Below are positions 1 through 7,429 of a DNA stretch of 10,671 bases, in pieces (the stretch's first letter is position 1; every line of letters begins with the position of its first letter). The DNA is from Candidatus Methanofilum arcanum (GTDB taxonomy: Archaea; Halobacteriota; Methanomicrobia; Methanomicrobiales; Methanospirillaceae). The stretch spans positions 1 through 10,671 of the forward strand of contig JAITWW010000054.1 of NCBI GenBank assembly GCA_031285085.1. The letters are read 5' to 3'. Below the pieces are notes generated by a model. The model was not told where the DNA came from. It saw only the letters and a program-made list of their open reading frames with translations, and did not search any database. The position numbers and the translations under genes are program-made.

Positions 1-516
1 ACAGATGCACATATCCTTGATGCAACCAGAACTCCACTTGAGGATGGGCGTTCATATCGGATATCTGGAACCATCTCCTCAAATCCAGTCACTGGAATAG
101 GAGGACATGTACGCATTGAGATGGTATGTGATGGCATATCTAGAGAAAGGGTGTGTATTCCTTGTATGGCATATGAGCCAACAAAATCATTTCGAACAGT
201 TATTCGAAGTTTAATTCCGGGAGATCAGATTGAAGCATATGGAAGTTATGTTCATGGGAGTTTGAACCTTGAAAAAATCCATCTGATACTCTGTCAGGAA
301 AAACAGATTATGCAGGCACCACTCTGTTTTCATTGCAGGAAACGGATGACCAGTAATGGAACAAACAAAGGGTATAAATGCCGAAAATGTGGTGCAAAGA
401 AAACAGATGCAGAGATCATTACTGAGCCTCGCTGTATTGAACCTGGGTGGTATGAGGTCTCATCGATTGCACGAAGACACCTTGCAAAACCTCTTATTCG
501 AGGGATGAGTGAGTGA
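1..516 (+). CDS. tiaS: tRNA(Ile2) 2-agmatinylcytidine synthetase, C-terminal part (5' truncated by the window)
   Basis: TiaS uses ATP and agmatine to modify C34 of the CAU-anticodon tRNA-Ile2, so that it reads AUA codons; it is found only in archaea. The frame is open from base 1, and the last 171 codons are visible. They hold the OB-fold region (motif AYEPTKSFR, then LIPGDQIEAYG and LNLEKI) and a zinc ribbon with paired cysteines (CFHC and CRKC, at fragment residues 109/112 and 127/130). The tail ARRHLAKPL is typical of the family. The kinase-like catalytic domain lies outside the window. No co-directional gene follows closely, so this is probably the end of its transcription unit. Identification rests on motif recognition and is strong. 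Confidence 0.9.
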   Translation, partial: TDAHILDATRTPLEDGRSYRISGTISSNPVTGIGGHVRIEMVCDGISRERVCIPCMAYEPTKSFRTVIRSLIPGDQIEAYGSYVHGSLNLEKIHLILCQEKQIMQAPLCFHCRKRMTSNGTNKGYKCRKCGAKKTDAEIITEPRCIEPGWYEVSSIARRHLAKPLIRGMSE

Positions 517-561
517 TACTATCTTTTCATCTCCTATAGATACGTAACTTGCCATTTTTGC

Positions 562-592
562 TTTATCGCAGGAAATGATCTTGACAAGAACT
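562..592. repeat. Direct repeat copy 1 (probable IS-end relic)
   Basis: This 31-nt stretch begins TTTATCGCAGGAAA. It matches 1924-1954 in the same orientation with one substitution and two single-base indels. It lies about 45 nt after the tiaS stop, in the otherwise featureless 517-681 gap. The second copy sits just upstream of a decayed transposase, so the repeat is plausibly the terminal sequence of that insertion sequence. That link is inference; the repeat itself is seen directly. Confidence 0.6.
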
Positions 593-681
593 CTGTAGTG
601 CTATTCATCCCTCTTAACATATGTGCATTGAATGTTCCTCATCAAACCTGTGTTCTGGGAGGAAAAAGTGGTTAAATGTTG

Positions 682-855
682 TCAAATCTTGCTTTTTGTT
701 CTAACAAGGCGCTTAAATCCATATTTTTTCACAGCAGCTTCCCCGATTCTATTTGCATGATCTACACGTTCTTCTGTGCTCATGTCTTTTATTTCCTCAT
801 AAATGCGTAAACGAATTTGATTAATTTCCTGTTCAATTGTATTCGGTTTTTTCAT
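682..855 (-). CDS. Small antitoxin-like protein paired with the PIN-domain gene (57 aa)
   Basis: This is a charged, probably helical 57-residue protein with a central EIKDMSTEERVDHANRI segment and a basic end (KRLVRTKSKI). Small proteins with an 'MSxEER' stretch commonly accompany PIN-domain toxins, so an antitoxin role is inferred from context. A frame extends upstream to 900, but a strong GGAGGT Shine-Dalgarno on the minus strand (positions 866-861) sits 5 nt before the ATG at 855. This favours that start, or the adjacent ATG at 858. The gene overlaps the 3' end of the upstream PIN gene by about 23 nt, so the two are translationally linked with the toxin-like gene first. No ribbon-helix-helix or AbrB signature is obvious. 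The function is unproven. Confidence 0.65.
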   Translation of the reverse strand: MKKPNTIEQEINQIRLRIYEEIKDMSTEERVDHANRIGEAAVKKYGFKRLVRTKSKI

Positions 856-1315
856 CATGCACCTCCATTGGATTATAGATTTCAATGGCACGGTATCCAT
901 TTAGAGCATTAATGCTTGCAGTGCCCAATTTTGTTTTTCGCTTTACGATATGCTGAAAGTTCATGCTTATTATCATATCCAATTCATTTACTGTGGCAAT
1001 TGCAATATGAACACCATCCATCCAATATTTACCCGGAATTATCCCCTGCTCAACATAGGCATTCGCGAGTTGTTCGGCTTCTTGATCCAATGCTAAAAGC
1101 GTTATGCTGTATTGACCGATAAGTGCAAGCATTTTATGGCGTTTTTCACTTTCTGTATTTTCTAATTCACGCACTACATAATCTGACGTATATGCTTCAT
1201 ATTTCCCTGCTGCAACATCTTCAAACAGTTTGACAGTATCAGCATGAGCATCCCTCTCTTCATCGAAATAATAATTAAACAGAGTCGTTTCCAAATATAT
1301 TTTTTGCTTCCTCAT
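833..1315 (-). CDS. PIN-domain protein, VapC-like putative RNase toxin (160 aa)
   Basis: PIN domains are Mg2+-dependent RNases and the toxic component of VapBC systems. The expected acidic pattern is visible: YLETT at residues 7-11 (Glu9 in place of the usual Asp), Glu50/Glu52 in VVRELE, Asp100 in WMDGVHIAIAT, and Asp113 with Asn119 in the closing segment DMIISMNFQHIV. Length is slightly above the common 130-150 aa. A moderate Shine-Dalgarno (AGGA) lies about 8 nt before the ATG at 1315. An AT-rich TATA-like palindrome at 1367-1380 could be the promoter. The small gene downstream overlaps its 3' end and is probably the cognate antitoxin. That order (toxin first) is the reverse of classical vapBC. 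RNase activity and toxicity are inferred from the family. Confidence 0.8.
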   Translation of the reverse strand: MRKQKIYLETTLFNYYFDEERDAHADTVKLFEDVAAGKYEAYTSDYVVRELENTESEKRHKMLALIGQYSITLLALDQEAEQLANAYVEQGIIPGKYWMDGVHIAIATVNELDMIISMNFQHIVKRKTKLGTASINALNGYRAIEIYNPMEVHDEKTEYN

Positions 1316-1360
1316 ATGATCATTATCCTTTTGGGGGCTAGTCTATCACTACAGTTCCAA

Positions 1361-1852
1361 CTAGGAATTTATTAATAAATATGGGGTCCCATCCACATTG
1401 AACATATCATTTGCTTCAGATATAGCCTCTGCCAGTTGTTCTTGGTAGAACCGCAACAGTATTTCGTCATCAACGAAGTAGGGTGCACCCATAACTGTTT
1501 GAAGCGACTTTACCCTCGTAATACCTCCATAACGCAATGCTATGGTTCAATTGATTTCCTTTCCAAGTCACTGAGCAACCCCTTGATTATGATGGCGAAG
1601 TTTGCACGACCTTCACTCCTAGGAAAACATGGACCAAACTCTCCAAGAAACAACATGAGTTCTTTTTCAAGGCCTTGCACACTTATTTCTGTAATGCCAG
1701 AACCTTTTAGCAGTGTTGGGCTCTAGTCTACAAGCGTTTGGATCATCATAATAAGGTCACTCCGTACATTTTCTTCATCTTATATGGGGTAATTTTCGAT
1801 TTCATCCTCAATTTACCCCATAACGCTCCATCAATGTATCCTTGTCAAACCC
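1361..1852 (-). pseudogene. Decayed N-terminal fragment of an IS701-like transposase
   Basis: The minus strand reads as a broken protein. From about 1812 one frame encodes segments such as GSGITEISVQGLEKEL, then FLGEFGPCFPRSEGRANFA and IIKGLLSDLERKSIEP. This frame is interrupted by stops at 1782-1780 and 1725-1723. A 1-nt loss near 1544 moves the reading into the next frame: IALRYGGITRVKSLQ, then YFVDDEILLRFYQEQLAEAI and MFNVDGTP. The frame stops at 1361. The 'LERKSxEP' and 'DGTP' pattern resembles the N-terminal half of IS701-family DDE transposases. Similarity ends near 1382, and the rest of the transposase is absent. A short trace (FDKDTLMERYG) in another frame near 1849-1817 suggests the 5' part is also damaged. 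It cannot encode an active enzyme. The family name is by recollection of motifs, hence moderate confidence. Confidence 0.65.
1367..1380 (-). promoter_or_regulatory. AT-rich palindrome, possible TATA box of the PIN gene
   Basis: ATTTATTAATAAAT is a perfect 14-bp palindrome about 52 nt upstream of the PIN start. A TATA box here would put transcription initiation near 1345 and leave a short leader. It lies exactly where transposase similarity ends, so it may be part of the junction with the IS relic. The promoter role is inferred. Confidence 0.35.
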
Positions 1853-1923
1853 TTCGAGAAAGAATATCATAGATTATTAGTTTTGCACAGCATTAGTTGG
1901 CGCTGTAATGATAATTACTTTGT

Positions 1924-1954
1924 TTTATCGCAGGAAAGTGATCTTAACAAGACT
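1924..1954. repeat. Direct repeat copy 2 (probable IS-end relic)
   Basis: This is the second copy of the 31-nt repeat also found at 562-592 (TTTATCGCAGGAAA at its left end, ACAAGA near its right). It lies about 70-100 nt upstream of the recognisable transposase fragment on that gene's 5' side, where an IS terminal repeat would be expected. The two copies are direct, not inverted, so they are not the two ends of one intact element. Confidence 0.6.
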
Positions 1955-2033
1955 AACATGAACACATACTATACCTGAAAATATCATATCATATCATGTA
2001 CCTTATGTTCACTTTCGCACCATTTGGTTCGCA

Positions 2034-2075
2034 CTTAAATAGAGGATAATAAGAACTATAGTATAGATAGGGAGA
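2034..2075 (+). promoter_or_regulatory. Promoter and ribosome-binding site of rpa
   Basis: CTTAAATAG at about 2034-2042 is a good archaeal TATA-box match. It predicts a start site near 2060 and a leader of about 20 nt. GGAGAG at 2070-2075 then precedes the ATG at 2080. A triple tandem ATATC stands upstream at about 1980-1995 with no assigned role. Nothing else is seen between the IS relic and this promoter. Confidence 0.5.
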
Positions 2076-2079
2076 GAAA

Positions 2080-3969
2080 ATGGAAATAGAGGAGATTGCA
2101 GATCGGATCATTGCAACGTTTGCAGAAAAAGGTCAGACATTAGATCGAGATGAGGTCATTGGAAGACTGTCTCGATTTATTCATGAGTTTGGTATTCCTC
2201 CAAATGAAGCAGAACGCTCCGCAATGAATGATTTCGCAAAAAGATTTGATCTAGAGTCTGAGTTTGCTTCGATCTCTGCTGCACCAAGTGAACAGGCAGA
2301 GAAGGTCATTACCCCACTTGCAAGTGGAGTTGCACATGATATTATTCATATTGAAGGAACAGTCATGCGTCTGTTTGACCCACGTTCTCCAACTGTTGCT
2401 CAAAGTGGAGTACTGAGAGATGCATCAGCAGAGATGACATTCACGATCTGGGCAGATGCAAAGATGCCAAAGGTGGAAGCCGGTTCATCATATCGATTTA
2501 CCGATGTTGAGATAAGTGAGTTTAATGAAAAACTCAGCTTTAAAGTCAGTGGAAGATCAACAATAACACCAATTGAGCCAACAATACCCATTTCTACTCA
2601 GGAACATGGGGAAGCAGGGCCAAGCGTTGGTGATGGCTCTCAAAAGAGCGACATCTCCCGTGTTGCTGATTGTACTCCTGAGGAATGGGTCTCTCTTGAA
2701 GGCATTATTCTCAAATTATTTGAACCACGCTCTCCTTCAATTGCTCAGAGCGGTATCTTTGCAGATGTGTCTGGAGAGATGGGATTTACGATCTGGGCAC
2801 GTGCCAATGCGCCAAAAGTAGAAGAAGGATCTTTTTATCGGTTTTCAAATGTTGTTATTGACGAATATAATAATCGCCTGAGTTTTAAAGTTCATTCAGG
2901 CTCATCACTGCTTCCTCTTGAAGGAAATGATACCCCCGCACTCCCCCGCACAAGTATCGGTGATGCCACGTCAGGGCTTGTATCAATTGAAGGAAAGATC
3001 ATCTCTATCGCAAACCCGCAAAGTCAATCTCTTGCTCAGGTTGGCGTAATCGCTGATGAAAGCGGAGGAATACGATTTTCCCTCTTTCAAGGAGATAATA
3101 TTACACCCCTTGAAGATAATAACTGGTACAAGATTGAATATGCATCTGTCAGTGAGTATAAAGGAAGTTTAAGCCTTCGTCTCTCATCTTACACCAAGAT
3201 AACGAAGATAGAAGAAGATCGTGCACTTGTTCCAGCAATCACACCCATTCACGAGCTTCGTCAGGGTGTTTTTTCCATTCGGGGTAAGGTCATCCAGGAA
3301 TGGGAACCAAATCATGAACGCCTGCTCCAGTCTGGGTTACTTGGAGATGAAACCGGCACTATTAGATTCACGATCTGGAAAGATGACAATATGGGCCGCT
3401 TAGAGTCGGACATGGTATACAAGATATTCTATACGAATGTGAGTATATTTAATGATCAGTTCTCCATTACGCTCAATGGTTCTACCTATCTTCCTGAGGA
3501 AGGAGCAACGATCTCGGTTCCATCCCAGGAAACCATGGTTGAGGGAGTACTTGTCAATGTTATTCAAGGCTCAGGACTTATCAAGCGCTGCCCCGTAGAA
3601 GGATGTGGAAAAGCTCTCTCAAGGCAGAATCTCTGTTTTGAGCATGACATTCAGTCAACATGGGAGTATGATCTGCGGATTCGTGCCTGGCTTGATGATG
3701 GAATGGAGACATGGGAAATTACCCTTCCTGCTGAGGTTGTCACAAAGTTAACAGGCATCTCAATTACCTCTGCCAAGGAGACTGCTGAAAATAATCCCCT
3801 TGGACCTGATGCAGTACTATATGAAATAACTGACATGCTCCAAGGGAGATATTTCGAATGTACTGGCATGTTGATTGACAAGCGACTATTTGCAAGTGAA
3901 TGTCATGTACGTTCATATGATCCCCAAAAGCAAGCAGAGTTATTAAACAGGTGTGATGTCAATGAGTGA
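2080..3969 (+). CDS. rpa: Replication protein A, single-stranded-DNA-binding protein with four OB folds and a zinc-finger domain (629 aa)
   Basis: Archaeal RPA coats single-stranded DNA during replication, repair and recombination. After an N-terminal helical region (1-60) come four tandem OB folds at about residues 87-166, 196-281, 299-378 and 384-475. They share the pattern 'hxIEGxV...LAQSG...D.SG.hxFTIW...Y+h'. A C-terminal OB-like domain (about 486-613) carries a zinc site Cys504, Cys509, Cys519, His522 (C-x4-C-x9-C-x2-H). OB1 and OB2 are closely related (both contain PRSP and AQSG, then FTIWA and PKVE), which points to recent internal duplication. The length fits the long single-polypeptide RPAs of some methanogens. 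The start is set by the GGAGAG motif. The stop overlaps the RPA-associated gene, forming the rpa-rpap pair known in several euryarchaea. Confidence 0.92.
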   Translation: MEIEEIADRIIATFAEKGQTLDRDEVIGRLSRFIHEFGIPPNEAERSAMNDFAKRFDLESEFASISAAPSEQAEKVITPLASGVAHDIIHIEGTVMRLFDPRSPTVAQSGVLRDASAEMTFTIWADAKMPKVEAGSSYRFTDVEISEFNEKLSFKVSGRSTITPIEPTIPISTQEHGEAGPSVGDGSQKSDISRVADCTPEEWVSLEGIILKLFEPRSPSIAQSGIFADVSGEMGFTIWARANAPKVEEGSFYRFSNVVIDEYNNRLSFKVHSGSSLLPLEGNDTPALPRTSIGDATSGLVSIEGKIISIANPQSQSLAQVGVIADESGGIRFSLFQGDNITPLEDNNWYKIEYASVSEYKGSLSLRLSSYTKITKIEEDRALVPAITPIHELRQGVFSIRGKVIQEWEPNHERLLQSGLLGDETGTIRFTIWKDDNMGRLESDMVYKIFYTNVSIFNDQFSITLNGSTYLPEEGATISVPSQETMVEGVLVNVIQGSGLIKRCPVEGCGKALSRQNLCFEHDIQSTWEYDLRIRAWLDDGMETWEITLPAEVVTKLTGISITSAKETAENNPLGPDAVLYEITDMLQGRYFECTGMLIDKRLFASECHVRSYDPQKQAELLNRCDVNE

Positions 3970-4546
3970 AGCTGCACAACAAGAACAAAGAACAGGAAGG
4001 TTTATCCGCGAGCCTGCAAAACGAGTTTTTGCTGCTGAGTTTCGTGAGATTGCACACCAGTTCCGTGAAGGAACTGATGAATGGAGCCCTACATACTCTC
4101 TTCTTCCAACAGGAGAACGATGTAGTCGTGTATGTATCGCTGGAACATTAACTGATGTACAGAAGTCAGAGGGTGAAGCTCTCTTTTATCGTGCTCGGGT
4201 TGTAGATCCTACTGGGACGTTTTTTTTAAATGTAGGTTCCTATCAAGCAGAAGCGATGCATCAGATCGAGAAGCTGACACCTCCTTTATTTGTTTTGGTT
4301 GTTGGAAAGCCAAATCTCTATGCCTCACCGGATGGGAGAAACCTTGTTTCACTTCGAGCAGAGATGATTGCATCTGTAGAAAAAGATGTGCGTGATTGCT
4401 GGATCATTGAGACCGCACAGCGTACCCTCGACAGACTTGATCGCCCAGATGATGGCGATAAGATAAAAGCTCTCTCACTTCATCCTCAAGAACCAGCGGT
4501 ATGGAGAAAGATAGTGCATGCGGCACTCAATTCCATGCAGATCTGA
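3962..4546 (+). CDS. RPA-associated OB-fold protein (RPAP, COG3390 type, 194 aa)
   Basis: RPA-associated proteins are encoded directly after rpa in many euryarchaea and are thought to act with RPA on single-stranded DNA. Here an N-terminal segment (FIREPAKRVFAAEFREIA) leads into an OB-fold core containing SRVCIAGTLTDV, then ARVVDPTGTF and LFVLVVGKPNLY. A helical tail (WIIETAQRTLDRLDRPDD) follows. The frame is open from a GTG at 3953. An AGGTG ribosome-binding motif at 3949-3953 is 8 nt from the ATG at 3962, so that start is preferred; the ATG at 3956 would be too close. Translation therefore overlaps the rpa stop by 8 nt, implying coupled expression. Assignment to the family relies on both motifs and position. 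Confidence 0.85.
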   Translation: MSEAAQQEQRTGRFIREPAKRVFAAEFREIAHQFREGTDEWSPTYSLLPTGERCSRVCIAGTLTDVQKSEGEALFYRARVVDPTGTFFLNVGSYQAEAMHQIEKLTPPLFVLVVGKPNLYASPDGRNLVSLRAEMIASVEKDVRDCWIIETAQRTLDRLDRPDDGDKIKALSLHPQEPAVWRKIVHAALNSMQI

Positions 4547-4550
4547 GTAG

Positions 4551-4558
4551 ATTTTTTA
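4551..4558 (+). terminator. Oligo-T terminator after the rpa operon
   Basis: A run of six T at 4552-4557 lies just after the stop at 4546. Archaeal RNA polymerase can terminate on such T-runs without a hairpin, and no clear stem precedes it. The rest of the 250-nt gap before rsgA shows no convincing gene. Confidence 0.4.
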
Positions 4559-4797
4559 TATTAAGACATTTTCTGCATCTCTATCTGGTGTTACAGCACC
4601 CATACACTCTTCATTTTTGTTTGCATGATCTCTGTTAGCACTGTTGTGTTCCTTTTGCTCTATAAAATTCCACATTATGCTAAATCTCTCAAATACAACA
4701 CCGGCACAAAGATTGTAAACAGGTTTTAGCAAATGATATAGCAATTGTCTTTGCCAACACATCAGCTCAAAAATAACTTTCATTTAGGCGAGATGAG

Positions 4798-5865
4798 ATG
4801 ATCGATCTGAAACAATATGGCTATATCGAAACTGAACCTCCTCCTAGTGGGTTATTGCCCGCAAGAATCACAGAACACCGAGGATCACATTATAAAGCTA
4901 TAACTGAGCGTGGTGAAGTAACTGCCGTCCTCAAAGGTTCACTCTACCACAACGCAGAAAGCCGCGAGGATTTTCCATGTGTCGGTGATTTTGTGCTACT
5001 GCACTATAATGACCATGGAAATTCGCGTATTGCCACACTCCTGCCCAGACATTCAAAGTTTTCTCGTGCAGATTTTTCGGGTCATGCGACAGAGTATGCA
5101 AAAACCGTTCTGGAACAAGTCGTCGCAACGAATTTCGATTATGCTTTTATTCTTTCGTCCTTGAATTGGGATTTCAACATCAATCGAATTATTCGTTACC
5201 TGACGCAGGCACGTCAAAGCGGTGGTCAACCAGTTATTATTCTTACTAAAGCTGATGTGGTGGAAGATTTCAATACCCCATTACATGATGTCAAGCAAGC
5301 TTCCCCCGATGTTCCTGTACACGTAATTTCAGCGCACACTGGCTTTGGACTCAATGCAGTTCATGATTATTTAAAACCCAAAAAAACCGTGGTATTCCTT
5401 GGTATGTCTGGTGTTGGCAAATCTTCGCTCCTGAATGCGCTCATGAGTAAAGAAGTAATGGCTGTGAAAGAAATACGCGAAGATGATAGCCGGGGACGTC
5501 ATACAACCACTCATCGCCAGCTTTTCATGCTTCCTTCTGGCGCAATGGTCATTGATACACCAGGTATGAGGGAACTTGGTTTGTTCGATGCAAGCGAAGG
5601 CATCAGTGCTAGTTTTACTGATGTGGAGGATTTATTCACGAAGTGCCGTTTTAGTAACTGTCAGCATAGAACTGAGCCCAGTTGTGCAGTTCTGAGCGCC
5701 CTTGCTGATGGAACATTGCCGCGTGAGCACTGGGAGCGTTACCTTTCTCAAATTCGTGAAAATAAATTTGTGAACGATAAAAAAGGTTATCAGAAGGAGA
5801 AAGAAATGTTTCATAAATCGATTTCTAAGTGGAATAAACAAAATGCGAAAAATAGAGAGTTTTAA
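4798..5865 (+). CDS. rsgA: Ribosome small-subunit-dependent GTPase A (circularly permuted GTPase, 355 aa)
   Basis: RsgA (YjeQ/EngC) binds the immature 30S subunit and uses GTP hydrolysis to check late maturation. The domain order is characteristic: an N-terminal OB fold (about 18-85), then a circularly permuted GTPase with the G4 motif TKAD at 150-153 before the P-loop GMSGVGKS at 202-209 and G3 DTPG at 253-256. The C-terminal zinc site follows: Cys283, Cys288, His290, Cys296. The switch-region DDSRGRHTTTHR is intact, so the enzyme should be active. The ATG at 4798 has only a weak purine-rich ribosome-binding region. RsgA is mainly bacterial; its presence in a methanogen suggests old horizontal transfer. 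The stop is 4 nt from that of the convergent symporter gene. Confidence 0.93.
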   Translation: MIDLKQYGYIETEPPPSGLLPARITEHRGSHYKAITERGEVTAVLKGSLYHNAESREDFPCVGDFVLLHYNDHGNSRIATLLPRHSKFSRADFSGHATEYAKTVLEQVVATNFDYAFILSSLNWDFNINRIIRYLTQARQSGGQPVIILTKADVVEDFNTPLHDVKQASPDVPVHVISAHTGFGLNAVHDYLKPKKTVVFLGMSGVGKSSLLNALMSKEVMAVKEIREDDSRGRHTTTHRQLFMLPSGAMVIDTPGMRELGLFDASEGISASFTDVEDLFTKCRFSNCQHRTEPSCAVLSALADGTLPREHWERYLSQIRENKFVNDKKGYQKEKEMFHKSISKWNKQNAKNREF

Positions 5866-5869
5866 GGAA

Positions 5870-7429
5870 TTAAGCCGTTTTTCTCCGACCTGATTTCACT
5901 CTCTCATATGCTAACATACATAGAAGTGTGAGTGCAGATATCGGCAGTGCAACTGCGATTGGATCAACCATCGCCCATGTCTCTGAGATGGTTGGAACAC
6001 CAAAGAGGAGCTTTGACAGACCAATCACGCTAGATTCTTTTACATGCACAAACACCGTCCATAATAACCAAAAAATGGCTCCAACAATCATACTCACCTT
6101 TGCAGAAGATGGAGATGGACGCGGTGAATACATGGCATGAGCATAGGCAGGAAGAAGGGTTGCTGTACATAATCCCATGAAAATAACGGTAGCACGTGCG
6201 ATGATATTTGCGGGCATGAGATATGCAATGACGGTGCTCACAATAATCATGCATCCTGTTCCAACCTGTATCAGACGCATGGAAGGCTGCCCATCACATA
6301 ACTCCTTTCCAATATCATACCCAATGGTTGTACCCATCGTGTGGTACAGAGCACTCAGTGTTGACATTGCTGCTGAGAGTAAGGCAAGCATAAAGATAAC
6401 AACAAAGATATCAGGCATCGATGACGTGATGAACAGAGGAATGACTGAATCAACATTTCCACCTGCTGCATCCACAGCAAGCATGCCAAACTCACGCATG
6501 AACCATACATTTGTAAGTGGTCCGATCGTGAATGCAACACCGGTCGTGATAAGGATAAATGGACCTCCAAACATAATTGCTCGGCGAATTGAAGCGTCAT
6601 CCTTAACGGTTAAGAACCTAACAACAAGTTGAGGCTGTGCAAGTACACCAATACCAACACCAAGCACCATCGTAGTGATCACGGTTTGCCACATCGGAGA
6701 CAAAAACAGAGGCATAGATGTCCATCCTGTCATTCCTGTCTCTGCAAGCACTGCTGGAACGAGATCTCTCATGGCATCAAGTGCAGAATGTGCCGCAGTT
6801 ACCCCTCCAAGATACACATAGGTCAAAACAAGAAGGATACTCATGCCAATGAGCATGATAACGCCTTGCATTACATCTGTATAAATAACTGCAATTAATC
6901 CTCCTAATATGACATAGGCAGAGACAATGATTGCAAACCCAAGCAAGGCTACATCATACTGGACTGAGAGACTTGTTTCTATAAATCTAGCTCCTCCAAT
7001 GAGAATTGCGGCAGTATAGATCGGCATACCTGCAATGATGACAGCACATGTAATTCTTTGAATAGTGGGTGAGTTGTAGCACTTCCCCATGAGATCTGGA
7101 TATGTCACAGCCTGAAGGCGAGATCCAATCTCCCGTGTCTTTTTTCCAAATACAATAAATGCAATCAACACACCGACAATGACACAAAGAACTGTCAGCC
7201 ATATCAGGCCCATTCCAAGCTGTGCGGCAATACCTCCAAATCCTACGATAGCAGAGGTGCTGATGAATGTTGCACCATATGAAAGACCAAGCAAAGCCGG
7301 ATGAATCTTCCTTCCTGCAACAAGGAAGTCTTCACTTCCTTTTGTTTTTCGATATCCTATATATCCTAGATAAATTACTATAGATACATAAATAGCAACT
7401 ATTACCGCAAGAACAATAGGATCAATCAC
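5870..7429 (-). CDS. Sodium:solute symporter (SSS) family transporter (519 aa)
   Basis: SSS transporters couple Na+ entry to uptake of an organic solute across the cytoplasmic membrane. Twelve to thirteen hydrophobic segments are visible. TM1-like sequence GATFISTSAIVGFGG lies at about 52-66. The family signature region GGLIAVIYTDVMQG lies at 176-189, and a Na2-site-like LSAAMSTLSA at 351-360. The end is a basic tail. The substrate cannot be told; the organisation recalls the panthothenate/acetate/proline branch. The open frame extends to a TTG at 7501, but GTG at 7429 is the better start. GGAGGG lies 7 nt upstream, and the protein then begins MIDPIVLAVI. The upstream 45-aa accessory gene ends by overlapping this start. 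The transporter converges on rsgA. Confidence 0.9.
   Translation of the reverse strand: MIDPIVLAVIVAIYVSIVIYLGYIGYRKTKGSEDFLVAGRKIHPALLGLSYGATFISTSAIVGFGGIAAQLGMGLIWLTVLCVIVGVLIAFIVFGKKTREIGSRLQAVTYPDLMGKCYNSPTIQRITCAVIIAGMPIYTAAILIGGARFIETSLSVQYDVALLGFAIIVSAYVILGGLIAVIYTDVMQGVIMLIGMSILLVLTYVYLGGVTAAHSALDAMRDLVPAVLAETGMTGWTSMPLFLSPMWQTVITTMVLGVGIGVLAQPQLVVRFLTVKDDASIRRAIMFGGPFILITTGVAFTIGPLTNVWFMREFGMLAVDAAGGNVDSVIPLFITSSMPDIFVVIFMLALLSAAMSTLSALYHTMGTTIGYDIGKELCDGQPSMRLIQVGTGCMIIVSTVIAYLMPANIIARATVIFMGLCTATLLPAYAHAMYSPRPSPSSAKVSMIVGAIFWLLWTVFVHVKESSVIGLSKLLFGVPTISETWAMVDPIAVALPISALTLLCMLAYERVKSGRRKTA

Noticed and set aside
1436..1726. Plus-strand open frame of 96 codons
   Set aside because: It is antiparallel to the transposase relic, lacks a ribosome-binding site and has no recognisable protein character; the minus-strand reading explains the sequence better.
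1980..1996. Triple ATATC tandem as a CRISPR or iteron array
   Set aside because: There are three 5-bp units without spacers, far too short for CRISPR, and no replication-initiator gene or other origin features are nearby.
4556..4783. Minus-strand open frame of 75 codons in the rpa-rsgA gap
   Set aside because: It fills most of the gap and begins only 14 nt from the rsgA ATG, but it has no clear ribosome-binding site, family resemblance or domain pattern. It would also cover the rsgA promoter. A relic of a gene cannot be excluded.
6177..6632. Plus-strand open frame of 151 codons opposite the symporter
   Set aside because: It is the shadow of a conserved membrane transporter on the minus strand; its Met/Ile/Thr-rich composition is typical of antisense of hydrophobic coding sequence.
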